Assembly (NCBI GenBank): GCA_026874595.1
Contig: CM049308.1
Span: forward strand, 18,786,001-18,850,000
Reading direction: 5' to 3'
Origin: Sipunculus nudus
Lineage: Eukaryota; Annelida; Sipuncula; Golfingiida; Sipunculidae
DNA length: 64,000 nt
Shown: positions 22,195-32,802 of the stretch, piece by piece
How the letters are laid out: each line of letters opens with the position of its first letter
Numbering within the stretch: position 1 is the stretch's first letter
Notes under the pieces: model-generated
Told to the model about the DNA's origin: nothing
Seen by the model: the letters and a program-made list of their open reading frames with translations, nothing else
Databases searched by the model: none
Made by a program: the position numbers and the translations under genes

Positions 22195-23300
22195 TTTTAT
22201 TTAAACCTCTTGTATATATTTTCATCGTCAAATTAGAACACTTTGGAATAAACAATGGAATAAACAATGGTGAAATTGAACCTTATTAATTAAAATATAT
22301 AACATTTCGTAGTCGCGTAATCAAGAATTGTATTTTTGCTATGATGATTATTTGAAATGAAATTACTATTGAAGTGCCGTTCCCTTTATAGGCTTTATGT
22401 TATACTGAGAGACTTCATGCTATATATTTAAAGTTTAGCTATACACGTTTGTATGAAATACCACATTACCCGTCTAATCTTAATCCATTTCATCAATTTT
22501 TTACTAATTCAAACGTAAAAATGATAATACAGTGGGGAATGTATATGAAAATATATTTAACTGAGGAAGTACAAAACTAATTAAAGTGATTTTCAAATCC
22601 CAAATGTTCAACTTAAAATTAATACACTTTAAAGATACATAAAATTTTGCATTATATTTTGTATTACATCACTTTGTTTGTACATTTTGACAGATACCAG
22701 AATATTTTAAGGAGAAAACACTAAAATTCATGAATATTCAACATATTTGTTATGTGAATAGGTCCCTTTAAATTGCCTAATGTATACTGTTACGGGGTGA
22801 CATAAAAGCGGACCTAACTGTCTCGCTAGTGAAGCTTGCTTTGCTAGCGAAGCAGTTGGTACGCTGGGCTTGTGCGCCACCAACATGGGTTCGAATCTGG
22901 GATCGGCCTAATGTTTTCCCTAAGCAATTTGTCTTCGTAAAAATACAACAATGATGATGATGATTATTTTGTTTTTATTATTATAATTATAATTATTAAA
23001 ATTATTGTTTTTATTTTAATAAGTCTCTAAAATGGAAATTTAAAATATTATTATTATTATTATTTATTAAATTGTTATCAGTCTCGTAAGTGGAAATTTA
23101 AACTATAATTGTTTCCTCCAGTGGCAACAGATAAATAAATTATATTTATTTTAGAATGCTTTATCAGGTCTGTATAACAAACGTGATATTAGATGTGAAG
23201 CAGAAACCGACAGTGATGTGCAATGTACTGAGATTATTAGTTCACTGCAGATAATGTCAATTATCTTCAGGATACGATGGACTCTAATCAATATCATTCC
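22195..23300 (+). repeat. Class ii intergenic spacer, copy 1
   Basis: It is homologous to 56640-58680 (which has a LINE inside) and to 26490-28020, 33730-35060 and 46200-47480. It lacks the GCGC-rich block present in the others: text goes from the TTTGTACATTTTGAC tract straight to AGATACCAGAATATT. A SINE-like insert lies at 22788-22945. Confidence 0.65.
22788..22945 (+). mobile_element. tRNA-derived SINE-like insertion
   Basis: The homologous unit near 58308 reads ...AATGTATA followed directly by CAACAATATGATG, whereas here 158 extra bases separate TGTATA and CAACAATGATG. The insert has an A-box-like TAGCGAAGCAGTTGGTAC (about 22845-22862) and a B box GGGTTCGAATC (about 22887-22897), spaced as in a tRNA gene. 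It has a 5' tail starting TGTTACGGGGTGACA. I found no clear target duplication. Confidence 0.65.
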
Positions 23301-23558
23301 GTATTTCACAACGTAATTATAATGAGGTCAATGAGGTATTGAATCACTCAAGCAGAACCATACTTAATCATATCCATTAGTTGACGATCTCTCATGGGGA
23401 ACACCCAAAGTCACTCAGACGTGACGTACCTGCTCACTTATAACTACTCACTCTGTGGTACTCGGTATGGAGGATGCAGACGAGGGGAGAACTACTCACT
23501 GACATTCCTCACATTGAAACTCATGTCACTGATGATATGTCATATGGGTACAGCAGGG

Positions 23559-23625
23559 ATAAAACCTGCAGCATCATAGTTCAACTTCAGTTTTCTCGTC
23601 AGTCTCATTCAAGAGTAGTACAGAA
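23559..23625 (+). promoter_or_regulatory. Core promoter of the 23626 copy
   Basis: ATAAAA 23559-23564 and TCAG with A at 23589 (30 bases), then the long leader with the second TCAG. Upstream (23320-23540) is the full gene-proximal module. Confidence 0.55.
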
Positions 23626-23940
23626 ATGAAGTCTGTCATCAGAAAGTGTCCCCGCTCACAGCTCCACAAGCTGGAAAATAAGCTCAACAGGTCATGTGAC
23701 CAGATGGTGGTGCTGTGTGGAAGGGTTAATGAACTTCGCAGACGTTACAAGCGTGCTCAAACCCATGGAATCAAGTGTTTGATCCGCAGCCTCAAGATGC
23801 AGCTACAGGTGTACCAAGGTGTGTGGTCAGTGTACCAGCACTGTGCCAGTCAGCAAGCTGCTACTCTGATGCTGTTGGAGCACAAGATGGCTGCTGGCCA
23901 TGTAGGTGGTGAGTCCTCACCAGCCAGGATGAAGGACTGA
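23626..23940 (+). CDS. 104-residue family copy 6 (intact, most divergent of unit 2)
   Basis: Full-length open frame with normal TGA. Differences are I4V, I27M, E28V, D36E, N46T, N49I, V52L, M53I, A80T, S91G and M102K. All five cysteines and the two-helix pattern are kept, and most changes are conservative. N46T and N49I are shared with the broken copy at 59006, so these two descend from one subtype. It is the last copy before the second CATT array (class iii flank). Confidence 0.65.
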   Translation: MKSVIRKCPRSQLHKLENKLNRSCDQMVVLCGRVNELRRRYKRAQTHGIKCLIRSLKMQLQVYQGVWSVYQHCASQQAATLMLLEHKMAAGHVGGESSPARMKD

Positions 23941-23964
23941 TTGTCTTGGTCTTGTACCACCAAT

Positions 23965-23980
23965 GGTTCTTATCAGAACC
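23965..23980 (+). terminator. Histone-type 3' stem-loop, loop TATC
   Basis: GGTTCTTATCAGAACC fits the metazoan histone consensus GGYYYTHHTHARRRCC at every position. Confidence 0.7.
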
Positions 23981-25390
23981 ACACATCCTCTAGATCTCTA
24001 GCTTTACTTTCGTCATACAGTTACAAATGGTGTCAAATTCCTGTGTTTCAGTGAACCTAAGTCCTATTTATTACACTACTTTGTTGTCCAGCTGGCCTCC
24101 TGTAGCCTTTAATTGGCTTTTTATTTTTTTGTACAGTTTAATTATTAAATGTACTTACTGTGTCTGCTCAGAGAACAAATCATTAGGAAAAAAATTTTTC
24201 AAAATAAAAGGTTTATTACCGAAATTAAATATAAATACGAATAATTTGCGGTCGAGTTCCTGTAAACCCAAGCATGACACAAAGCAAATTGTCGAAAATG
24301 TAATTCCCAGTAATGTAGTTTGTCTTAATTTCTTTATCATAGAGAAAAACTCTGGATAGCATATCTCGCACAATTTTATAACATTACACATTTGTATAAA
24401 ATAATTGCTATGTTACAACAGAAAAGACTAGAACCAACTGATCCACTCAGTGTAATGACATTTTTAACAGTTCCAACATTAAAATAAGTTCCCGGTCATT
24501 ATGTCGCGTTGATGTAACAATAATTAATCCAAAAAAGGACAAAACTAACGAAAAGGATAATCAATTAAAATAAATTTCATATTAAACAATGCAAACACAT
24601 TATAATGATCATGTTTTTGGAGCTCTACCAAGGAGGTAATGTTTTCACCCTTGTCTCTGTGTTTGTTTGATTTTAGCAAGATTAAGCAAAAACCGCTGCA
24701 CTGAGTTCATGATGCGTCGTGTTATTGCAATATAGGCCATTAAATTTAGGTCCAGATCCGAATACACTCCAGTTCGATTATATTACCTTAGTAAAATAAT
24801 GCACTTAGCAGGACGCATTTCTCGTCAATGTTATGTTTACTAGAATATAACCCGTTCGCGTATAGTTTTTGAGAGAAGGCACAAGGACAGCCTCTTTGTG
24901 CAAAATATCGCTTATTTTCACGATTTACTACATCGGGAAATAGGGAAAAGATCCGCTTTCTGAACACATCGTTCCCGACAGTATACAAGACCAACAACGT
25001 ACATTTCGGAGGCGTCACCACACAGGAGTTGCGGGACAACAGTCGAGTGGCCCCACAAACAATTATGATATTTATGTTTATTAGCCGAAAGAGGGAAATA
25101 AAACCTTTAATTTAAGTCTTCACTAAAGTTCCAGACTTTGTATTAAAATTGATAATTTCATTAGGGTGGCACGGTCAAAAGGATATCATTTATCTAAATA
25201 TATAATGTCAGTATTCCACACCGTTAGAAATTGAGATGGGACGGTTTAAAATGTTCCAAACAGGTAAATTAAGAAAAATAATGTCTCGTTATTTGGTGTC
25301 ATGGATTCCCCGCTAGGGTTGAGTGCGACATCCTAATACATATTGTATTATAGGCGTATTTAAGTAAATAGATTAATAAAGGAGTAGATT
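23981..25390 (+). repeat. Class iii 3' spacer, copy 2
   Basis: About 1.4 kb, the fullest form of this spacer; close matches at 37402-38790 and 60976-62360, a deleted one at 48186-49260. It has a tract with CCGGTCGAGTTCC-like text near 24250, GGTCCAGATCCGAATACAC at about 24750 and CGGAGGCGTC near 25008. Minus-strand frames (24155-24391, 24788-25039) recur in the other copies but with frame-breaking indels and different ends, so I do not call genes. An RNA gene cannot be excluded. Confidence 0.55.
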
Positions 25391-25404
25391 AATAAATTAA
25401 TTAA

Positions 25405-25630
25405 TTAATTCATTCATTCTTTCACTCATCTACTCATTGATTGATCCATTTTTTCACTCCATCATTCGTTCATTCATTTATTCACGCGTCCAATTATTCA
25501 TTCATTCACATACTCATTGACTCATTCATTCATTCACTCACTCAATCATCAATTCATGTATTCACTCATTCATTCATTCACTCACTCATTCACTCCTTCA
25601 TTCATGCATTCATAAATTCATTGATTTATT
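25405..25630 (+). repeat. CATT-type tetranucleotide array, unit 2
   Basis: Imperfect ATTC/ACTC repeats over about 225 bases, the shortest of the five arrays together with 49265-49505. Confidence 0.9.
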
Positions 25631-25971
25631 CAGGGCACTTTGACCTGCAGGTTTATCAAGCGTGACAACAGGTGCTCAGCATGACCTGCTCATTATTACG
25701 GTACTCAGTGTGACGTATGTTCCACAAGGGAAAACTACTCATTGACATTCCTCACTTAATTCACCCAAGCAGAACCTTCCTCCATTAATAGCTGATGGCT
25801 TCTAATGGGGAACAAACAAAAATCAGATAAGCTTGAACACAACTGCTGAATAATAACTGCTCACTCTGTGATACTCAGTATGGAGGATGCAGATCAGGAG
25901 AGAACTACTCACTGACATTCCTCACATTGAAACTCAAGTCAATGATGATCTATTATATGGATACAGCTGGG

Positions 25972-26038
25972 CTAAAACCTGCAGCATCATGGCTCAACTT
26001 CAGATTTCCCCTCTGTCTCACACAAAAGTAGTACAGAA
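25972..26038 (+). promoter_or_regulatory. Variant core promoter of the 26039 copy
   Basis: The TATA-like box is CTAAAA (25972-25977), while TCAG (A at 26002) keeps the 30-base spacing. The module just upstream (AACAAACAAAAATCAG, GATGCAGATCAGGAGAG) is of class B type, not of the type preceding other full copies. Confidence 0.5.
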
Positions 26039-26488
26039 ATGAAGTTTATCACCAGAAAGTGTCCCCGATCACAGCTCCACAAGTTGGAAAACAAGCTCAA
26101 CAGGTCATGTGACCAGGTAGAGGCGCTGTGTGGAAGGGTCAATGACCTTCGCAGACGTTACAAGCGAGCTCAAAACCATGGAAACAAGTGTGTGATGCGC
26201 AGCCGGAAGATGCAACTACAGGTGTACCAAGGAGTGTGGTCAGTGTACCAGCACTGTGCCAGTCAGCAAGCTGCTGCTCTGATGCTGTTGGAGCACAAGA
26301 TGGCTGCCAGCCATGTAGGTTGGGAGTCCTCACCAGCCAGGATGGAGGACTCATTGTCTTGGTCTTGTACCACCAATGGTTCTCGTCAGAACCATACATC
26401 CTCTAGATCTCTACCAAACCACCCTTTCTGTTTTTATCCAGTGTTTTTTATGTTTTATGTTTTATTTTTTTACCTCTTTTACCGCTAG
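26039..26488 (+). CDS. 104-residue family copy 7: stop lost, extended, chimeric promoter
   Basis: The body is open with S3F, I5T, I27V, V29A, L56R and G95W. The normal stop at 26351-26353 is TCA, as in copy 5, and the frame continues 45 codons through the hairpin. It lies directly after a CATT array, in the position that holds a truncated class B copy in every other unit, and has a class B-type promoter module joined to a full-length body. I infer a recombinant, or the ancestral form from which class B was truncated. Expression is uncertain because the TATA box is altered. Confidence 0.5.
   Translation: MKFITRKCPRSQLHKLENKLNRSCDQVEALCGRVNDLRRRYKRAQNHGNKCVMRSRKMQLQVYQGVWSVYQHCASQQAAALMLLEHKMAASHVGWESSPARMEDSLSWSCTTNGSRQNHTSSRSLPNHPFCFYPVFFMFYVLFFYLFYR
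26378..26393 (+). terminator. Histone-type 3' stem-loop, loop CGTC
   Basis: GGTTCTCGTCAGAACC is the only copy in which the first loop base is not T. The stem is still perfect. It lies inside the extended frame. Confidence 0.55.
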
Positions 26489-26731
26489 CACATATAACAT
26501 TTAGTGTTGCACTTAATATAATTCCTGTCTTCTCATTATATTTTCCCCAGCAGTCCACTTAAAACTTCATCGTGTCCATTCAATCTTCCATTTAAATAAA
26601 TTAAACCTCTTGTATATATTTTCATCGTCTTATAAGAGAACAATGGAATAAACAATGGTGACATTGAACCTTATTAATTAAAATATATAATTTTACGTAT
26701 TCACCTAATCAAGAATTGTATTTTAACTCTA

Positions 26732-26944
26732 CAGAAGCGGATCCAGAGGGGGAGGGGGGTCCAGGGGGTCCGGACCCCCCCTTTTTCACCCGAAGCAACA
26801 TTTTTTAAAGGGTTTTAGACGTAATTTTGCGGCTTGGACCCCCCCCCTTTTCCGGACCTGATGACCTTTTTTTCAGGATTTTTATTAGTCCTCCTAGGTA
26901 AGACCCCCCCCCCCCCTTTTTCCTAAATCCTGGATCCGCCCCTG
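26732..26944. mobile_element. MITE-like element with terminal inverted repeats
   Basis: The ends CAGAAGCGGATCCAG and CTGGATCCGCCCCTG are inverted repeats (13 of 15 pairing), flanked by CTCTA and CTCTG. The homologous spacer near 33955 and 46395 lacks the 213 bases, giving an empty site. The interior is extremely C/G-run rich (several runs of 7 to 14 C) and holds no frame. Related C-rich blocks lie at 30893-31100, 42235-42430 and 43230-43420. Confidence 0.75.
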
Positions 26945-28180
26945 CTCTGATAATTATTTGAAATGTAATTAATATTTAAGTGCCATTCCCTTGTAGGATT
27001 AATGTTATTTTGAGAGACTTCATGCTATATCTTTATATTCTAGCAATACACGTTTGTATTAAACCAATATTATGTTACCAAGTTATCTGTCTAATCTTAT
27101 CATTGCACCACAGTTTTACGAATTCAAACGTAAAAATAATTACATAGTGGGAAATGTATATGGAAATAAATTTAACTGAGACAGAACAACACTAATTAAA
27201 GTGAATTTCAAATAAAAACTCTTCAACTTAAAATTAATACACTTTAAAGGTACATAAAAACTTGCACAATATTTTGTATTACCTCACTTTTTTGTACATT
27301 TTGACTGAATGCAAACGTTCTCAGCAAAAAGGTACCGGTTCACTGGACTTGTAATCCTCAATTTCCTTGTTTTATACTATTTTTGTTCTGTTAGTGAGTG
27401 TGTGTTTACCTAAATGAGACTGCGTTACCAGAGGTCCGATCTTGCGCATGCGCGTGCTAGAAAAAAAAAAACCAAAGAAGCAACACAGAGGTAACACCAG
27501 CTGGAAGCTGCAGGGTTCGGCTAAATTATATGTATCATACGCGCCGCTGATCGCGCCCGGTGCAATATCATATCCACGTCTGCACTTGAGCAAACTATTT
27601 AAGAGCAAAATTTTGGCAGATACCGGAATATTTAAAGGAGAAAACACTAAACTTCATGAATATTCAACATATTTGTAATGTTAATAGGTCCCTTAAAATT
27701 GCTTAATGCATACAACACTGTGAAGATGATGATCTTGATGATAATGATGATAATAATGATGATGATTATTATTTTTATTGTTATTATAATTATGATTTTT
27801 ATTGATTTTACTGTTATAAGTCTCTAAAATGGAAATTTAAACTATAATTGTTTCCTCCATTGGCAACAGATAAATAAATTATATTTATTTTAGAATGCTT
27901 TATCAGGTCAATATAATAATAGCGATATCAGATGTGAAGCAGAAACCGACAGTGATGTGCAATGTACTGAGATTATTAGTTCACTGTCGATAATGTCAAT
28001 TACCTTCGAGATACGATGGACTCTAATCAATATCATTCCGTATTTTACACCGTAATTATAATGAGGTCAATGAGACATTAAATCACTCAAGTAGAACCAT
28101 ACTTAATCATCTCCATTAGTTGATGATCTCTCATGGGGAACACCCAAAGTCACTCAGACGGGACGTACCTGCTCACTTAT
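26945..28180 (+). repeat. Class ii intergenic spacer, copy 2
   Basis: Spacer with the GCGC block: CTTGCGCATGCGCGTGC (NRF1-like) at about 27432 and TGATCGCGCCCGGTGC at about 27548, then a (GAT)n/(ATT)n tract at 27720-27800. The minus-strand frame over 27372-27647 is the translation of this block and recurs at 46861-47106. Confidence 0.6.
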
Positions 28181-28460
28181 AACTGCTCATTCTGCAGTAC
28201 TCGGTATTGAGGATGAAGACGAGGGGAGAACTACTCACTGACATTCCTCACACTGAAACTCATGTCTCTGATGATCTGTCATATGGAAACAGCTGGGATA
28301 AAACCTGCAGCATCATGGCTCATTCTGACACAAGAGAAGTATAGGAACGAAGTCTGTCCTCAGAAAGTGTCCCCGTTCACAGGTTCACAAGCTGGACACT
28401 ATGCCTTCCACTGAAATGAAAACATGATCTTTAAAGTCCACAACAAGACAAGGTAAGTTA
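28181..28460 (+). pseudogene. Class B truncated family copy 2
   Basis: Promoter module with ATAAAA at about 28299, then CGAAGTCTGTCCTCAG, in which the family ATG has become ACG. The frame would read KSVLRKCPRSQVHKLDTMPSTEMKT and stop. Homology to the 104-residue gene ends after KL. A GGTAAGTTAC splice-donor-like site follows at about 28454. Confidence 0.65.
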
Positions 28461-29200
28461 CAAAAATTACATAGCTGTGTATACTTGTGTCTGACCCCCG
28501 TGTAAATTATCCCAAGCAGGTCGGGTGAATTTTCTATAAAAACCCAGTCATCACAGAATTATGAAATCACCAGTTATTGTGAAGCTTTGATAACAATATT
28601 TAAGCCAGAATGGATTTATCAAACAGGGATCATTTCTAGTATTATGAGTTTCTACGCTGTCTATATACTTCGTACACATCATATCGTTACAAAGTAAACC
28701 ATAATGTCTAAGGGTAAAACTAAAATTAAGGAAACTGTTTTTCTGTTCGAGATTTTTATCATAATATTCGATATGACTAGTCCTGCCTCTCTGACAAGGT
28801 CAGTAGAACCTCTGGTCGTCGGGAAGGTAAAACTGCCACCAGAATCTGAGAGCGAATCACTTTGGTAACGACGTTCTCCATCCATGAATGGGTATGTGAG
28901 TGGCCAGATACCACGTTGGTTATTGGAGATACCAGTCTGTGTGACACGCACGGAGTGTTTCTCAAGTAATAACACGATGGTGTTCCAGTATATCGGGACA
29001 GTACAAGGTGACTCCATACAAAAAAGTCTGTTAAAAATAATAAATAATAAATATAGTGAGATTTTGACGGTCGGTTTCGCTCATTAGGCATCATGAATTG
29101 TAGATAATGTTGTAATGCTCTTATATAACGATCTTCCTTTGCACAAATTGTTAATCCTGCGGTTACATTTTTACGTCTTGTGGGGATGACTCACTGAATC
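28461..29200 (+). repeat. Class B 3' spacer with minus-strand open module, copy 2
   Basis: Near-identical to 39800-40540 and 63265-64000. The minus-strand frame 29017-28679 (112 codons) carries MDGERRYQSDSLSDSGGSF and REAGLVIS segments. It is open in the copies at about 13.9, 28.8, 40.2 and 63.7 kb and split by an insertion in the 50.4 kb copy. I do not recognise it; it could be a fragment of an old element. Confidence 0.5.
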
Positions 29201-30410
29201 CAGCATTCCCATACAGGGGGTCGTCTATGGATGTCACGGATAAACCTCCTGCACACATTCATTAACACAGCCGAAGTCGGCTTTGATACGCCGAAGTCGG
29301 GCTATTGCTCTATAAATAGTAAATCGAGAAAATATAGCGTATTTATGTAGTAACAACATCCATTCCAAATACATGTATAACCAACAGAAGGTATTTGTGA
29401 AATACAGTGAAACATATTTTATGTATTGATAAACCTGTGGATTTATTTTGAAATGCGGTATTGTAAATATAAACAGAAACTTATGAGCGTGCTTCTTTTC
29501 ATAGTTTACGTGACACAACTGTTTCCAGAATTGTTAATATACCTGCACGGTGACAGTGCAGCGACACCTGCTGTGGTCATTTCAACATTTTGCAAAAAGA
29601 TTTCCTCATTGTATTGGGGGAATATACCATTATTGCATGCTGATATAAGAAATGAATTGCAATTAAAGGGATCGAGAGTTATGTGTTTTTTTGCATTTAC
29701 TGACCATGCCATAGTAACAGCAAAACCATCCTAGCACATAGTCTCAGTACCTTACATACGCCTCTTTAACACCTTGTTGTGGCACTGCGTGTTGGTTAAC
29801 ATAGTCCATATGTGTCTGTTTTCAAATACCAAAGCCGCTTGACAAGATTGTTTCAGCCAGAGGAACATGTATTACATTTTTGGAGCCAGACAGTGAGGCA
29901 TCTCCTGATTGACACTTGTTGTTGCCCGAGCGATGCACGCGCTCTGTTTATGTTTACACCTGTGATCGCGCCCGGTGCACTATTTTTAACACTCGCTTTC
30001 AGGGCAATATTTTGGCGGGTACAAATTCATCTTAAAGGGAAGAAGCAATTTTCGTGTTAATTCATCATTAGATTAGGCCCCTTTAAATTCAACAATGCAT
30101 ACAAACGTTATATTACTCTTTGTTATCATTAGGGTCATAGCATATTCTTGTTGCCTGTATCTGAGCCTGAATTTCATATTTTTCTTAACAGATAATCAAG
30201 CAGATATTTTTTTAAGTTTATTACAAAGATATTATATCAGAACTCTAAAGATATATGATGTTTAAAGACAAAGTATTCTTCTAATAAAGGTAAGATTGTG
30301 GTTAATGTCAGTTTCTATAAATGAATGAAATTCCAGCATTTCACGTTCTCGGTGATAATGAAATAAATTAAAAATTTAGTTATTTTAGCAGAACATTCTT
30401 AAATTATCTA
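29200..30410 (+). repeat. Long-spacer start of unit 3
   Basis: About 97% similar by eye to 40540-41750 (offset about 11.34 kb). It contains a GCCGAAGTCGG pair at 29269-29300, the block with GACAGTGCAGCGACACC and the TGATCGCGCCCGGTGCAC block at about 29961. Frames on both strands over 29234-29734 overlap each other and are not supported as genes. Confidence 0.65.
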
Positions 30411-30412
30411 CT

Positions 30413-31860
30413 ACCAGCTGATAAACCCGGTATACCGGTCGTTTTACCGGGTTGGGGAGATGTATTAATTGACAGGATTGTTGGATCCTTGTTTTATTAA
30501 AAAATTAAAAGAAAATATAGATTTTCAGTGGATTACAGTCTCAATGAGATATGTACAAATATTTTGTTAACATTTATTTTGTGGCGCTGTACTCGTGGCA
30601 AGGAATTTATACACCGGTACGTTGACCTTGAACACCAGGTCAGTGGTGATTTTTACATTAATTTGCGAACCGGAATGGGACGCGGGGGCCTCCGGTTTTC
30701 GACGACTTTTGACTGGTTACTATGTTTGGACGTTTAAAGTACAGGTTAATGTGAGGAAGACATTAATTCTACATATCTTAACTTAACCTCTAATTTAATA
30801 GGAGTATGAAGACATGAAAAATAATTAAATGTACGTTTTAAGGCAAGGAAACTGTTCCTGAAGAGAGAAAAACGGAAATATGCATACCTCGTTAGTAGCA
30901 GACGCGGACTTAAGGGGGGTCCAGGGGTTCGGTCCCCCTTTTCAGCTGCAACTTTTTTTAATCGTATCAGACCAATTTTAAGACCTGGAACATTCGCCCC
31001 CACCCCATCCCAACCCTTTTTCGGAAATTGGGACCTTGTATTGGGTTTTGTCATTAATCCTCCTTGGTTGAACCACTCCTTTTCGTAAAGCGTGCCAGAG
31101 TCATGTGTTTTAACACATTTTGACTGACCACACACGTGGGTCAGAGCCTTTGTCAAATGTCAGTCCAAACATGCATAAATCCGTCACTGAAAGCAAGGTT
31201 ATTCATATACACGGTAGTCCTTAAATCGGCTTAATTCTGGACTTGAGGTGACCACAAAGAAAATCCAGTCTTTGCCGAACAGTTCGGTAGTTTTCGGTGA
31301 TAGCCTCGATCCGCTCATATCAGAAAACCAGCAAAAATCACTCAAAATGATGAGTACATTAATTGATTCTAATATCAGCCATGTCACTGAGGGAACTATA
31401 ACATTTCCACTGAGGTATGGCAGAGTATCATAGGGAACGCAGGTTCAGAGAACATTGGGAACAGAGGTGGACCGAATTCCTTTTATAAGTAACTAGCTGA
31501 TAAACCCGGTATACCGGGTTTTTTACCGGGGTTTGGGAGATATATTTACTGAGATGTTGAATGTTGGCTCATTTTTTATTCTAAAAGTTAAAAGAAAATA
31601 TAGATTTTTAGTGGGATACTCTCTGAATACGATATGTACAAATATATTTTACTGTTATTTTGTGGCGCTGTGCTCTTGGCACAAATCATACCTTGAAGAC
31701 CTGGTCAGTGATGGTTTACGTTGCGACCCGGAATGAGACGCGGAGGCATACAGTGTTTCGTTGATATTTAACTGGTTTCTATCGTTGGACGTATATTGAA
31801 TAGGTTGATGTGAGGAACACATAAAAGATTAATTAAATGTACGTTACAAGGAAACTCCTG
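30413..31860 (+). repeat. Two copies of an 'AGCTGATAAACCCGG' repeat, unit 3
   Basis: AGCTGATAAACCCGGTATACCGG at about 30417 begins a block of about 450 bases. A second, diverged copy begins at about 31494, about 1.08 kb later. Both continue through GAAAATATAGATTTT, GATATGTACAAATAT and a GGCGCTGT(A/G)CTCGTGGC-like stretch to GTGAGGAA. A C-rich block (30893-31100) like the 26.7 kb MITE separates them. The same pair occurs at 41757 and 42831. Probably a mobile repeat of unknown class. Confidence 0.6.
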
Positions 31861-32589
31861 AGGGAAATTAAACAGATAAATTACATTATTGTATTAATAT
31901 TTTATTTGAAAAAAATTCATCAGGTATATATGATTGTACCATATTGAATAAAGCGGCGAAAAATTAAAAAAGTAATCTGAGGAAAAAGTGCTGGTGGGGG
32001 TATACTGTTGTTAATAGCAATTATCTTCAAGATAAGATAGACTCTAATTAAAATTATTTAGTATTTCACACAGTGATATAAGGAGGTAATCAATCAAGCA
32101 TAACCATCATTTCCATTATTTGACGATCTGTCATGAGGAACATCCAAGACATTCAGGCGTGAAGAGACCTGATCACAAATAACTGCTCACTCTGTGGTAC
32201 TAAGTCTGGAGGATGCAGACTAGAGGAGAACTACTCACTGACTTTCCTCACATTGAAACTCGGTTACAGAATAACTGGGGGTTACAAGTACATCAAGTAC
32301 TCCCCGTCCTCCAAGAATCTCACTTAGTCTAATAATGATTAAATTTTCTCAAAAAAAAAAAAAAAAAAAAAAAACAAGAAATTCCTACCACTGGTATCTG
32401 CAGATTTGGGACATATTCCAATATAAAGTATTCTAAAGAAAAACGCGTTTTGTTGAGATGACGTTTAACCATCCATATAATTGGAAATGAGAATCACTGG
32501 TGTCAGTGCACAGTGACAACTGGCGATATACCCTTAATTCAGACAGGCGGCTTGTGACTGTGACATTCTAGTTTTAGTGTACACACAAA
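31861..32589 (+). repeat. Long spacer of unit 3 after a 1.1 kb deletion
   Basis: The spacer jumps from GGAAACT to CCTGAGGG, whereas the unit 4 homologue has about 1.1 kb (43195-44320) in between. It contains a decayed promoter module at about 32140-32270 (AACTGCTCACTCTGTGG, CTACTCACTGAC) with no gene after it, and a poly-A run at 32350-32372. Confidence 0.6.
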
Positions 32590-32802
32590 ATGGTAGCCTC
32601 ATGAGCGAGTTCGATATTTTTTTGCAAAGTCAGGGATTGATCAAGCTACGGGAAATTCCAGAAAGAAGGTACTCCGTAAACAGTCAGAAAGTAAAAAATC
32701 TATCTGGAGAGAGAGAGTTTGGTTGCCATTAGACCCGTATCCTCTAAGTAGAAGCCGGACGAACGCTATCAAGATGACCGTGCCCTTAGCAGCAAATTAC
32801 AG
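32590..32802 (+). pseudogene. Exon-like 'MAAPMSEFD' block, copy 3
   Basis: ATGGTAGCC replaces ATGGCAGCC. The conserved frame is broken by an extra T in the GATATTTTTTTG run and an extra A in the AAAAAATC run. CCTCTAAGTAGAAGCCGG is retained and the block ends TTACAGTAGG. Confidence 0.35.

Noticed and set aside
29234-29734. Overlapping frames on both strands, repeated at 40599-41054
   Set aside because: The two units are near-identical duplicates, so shared openness is not evidence of constraint. The diverged homologues at 1-400 and 51480-51840 do not keep the frames.
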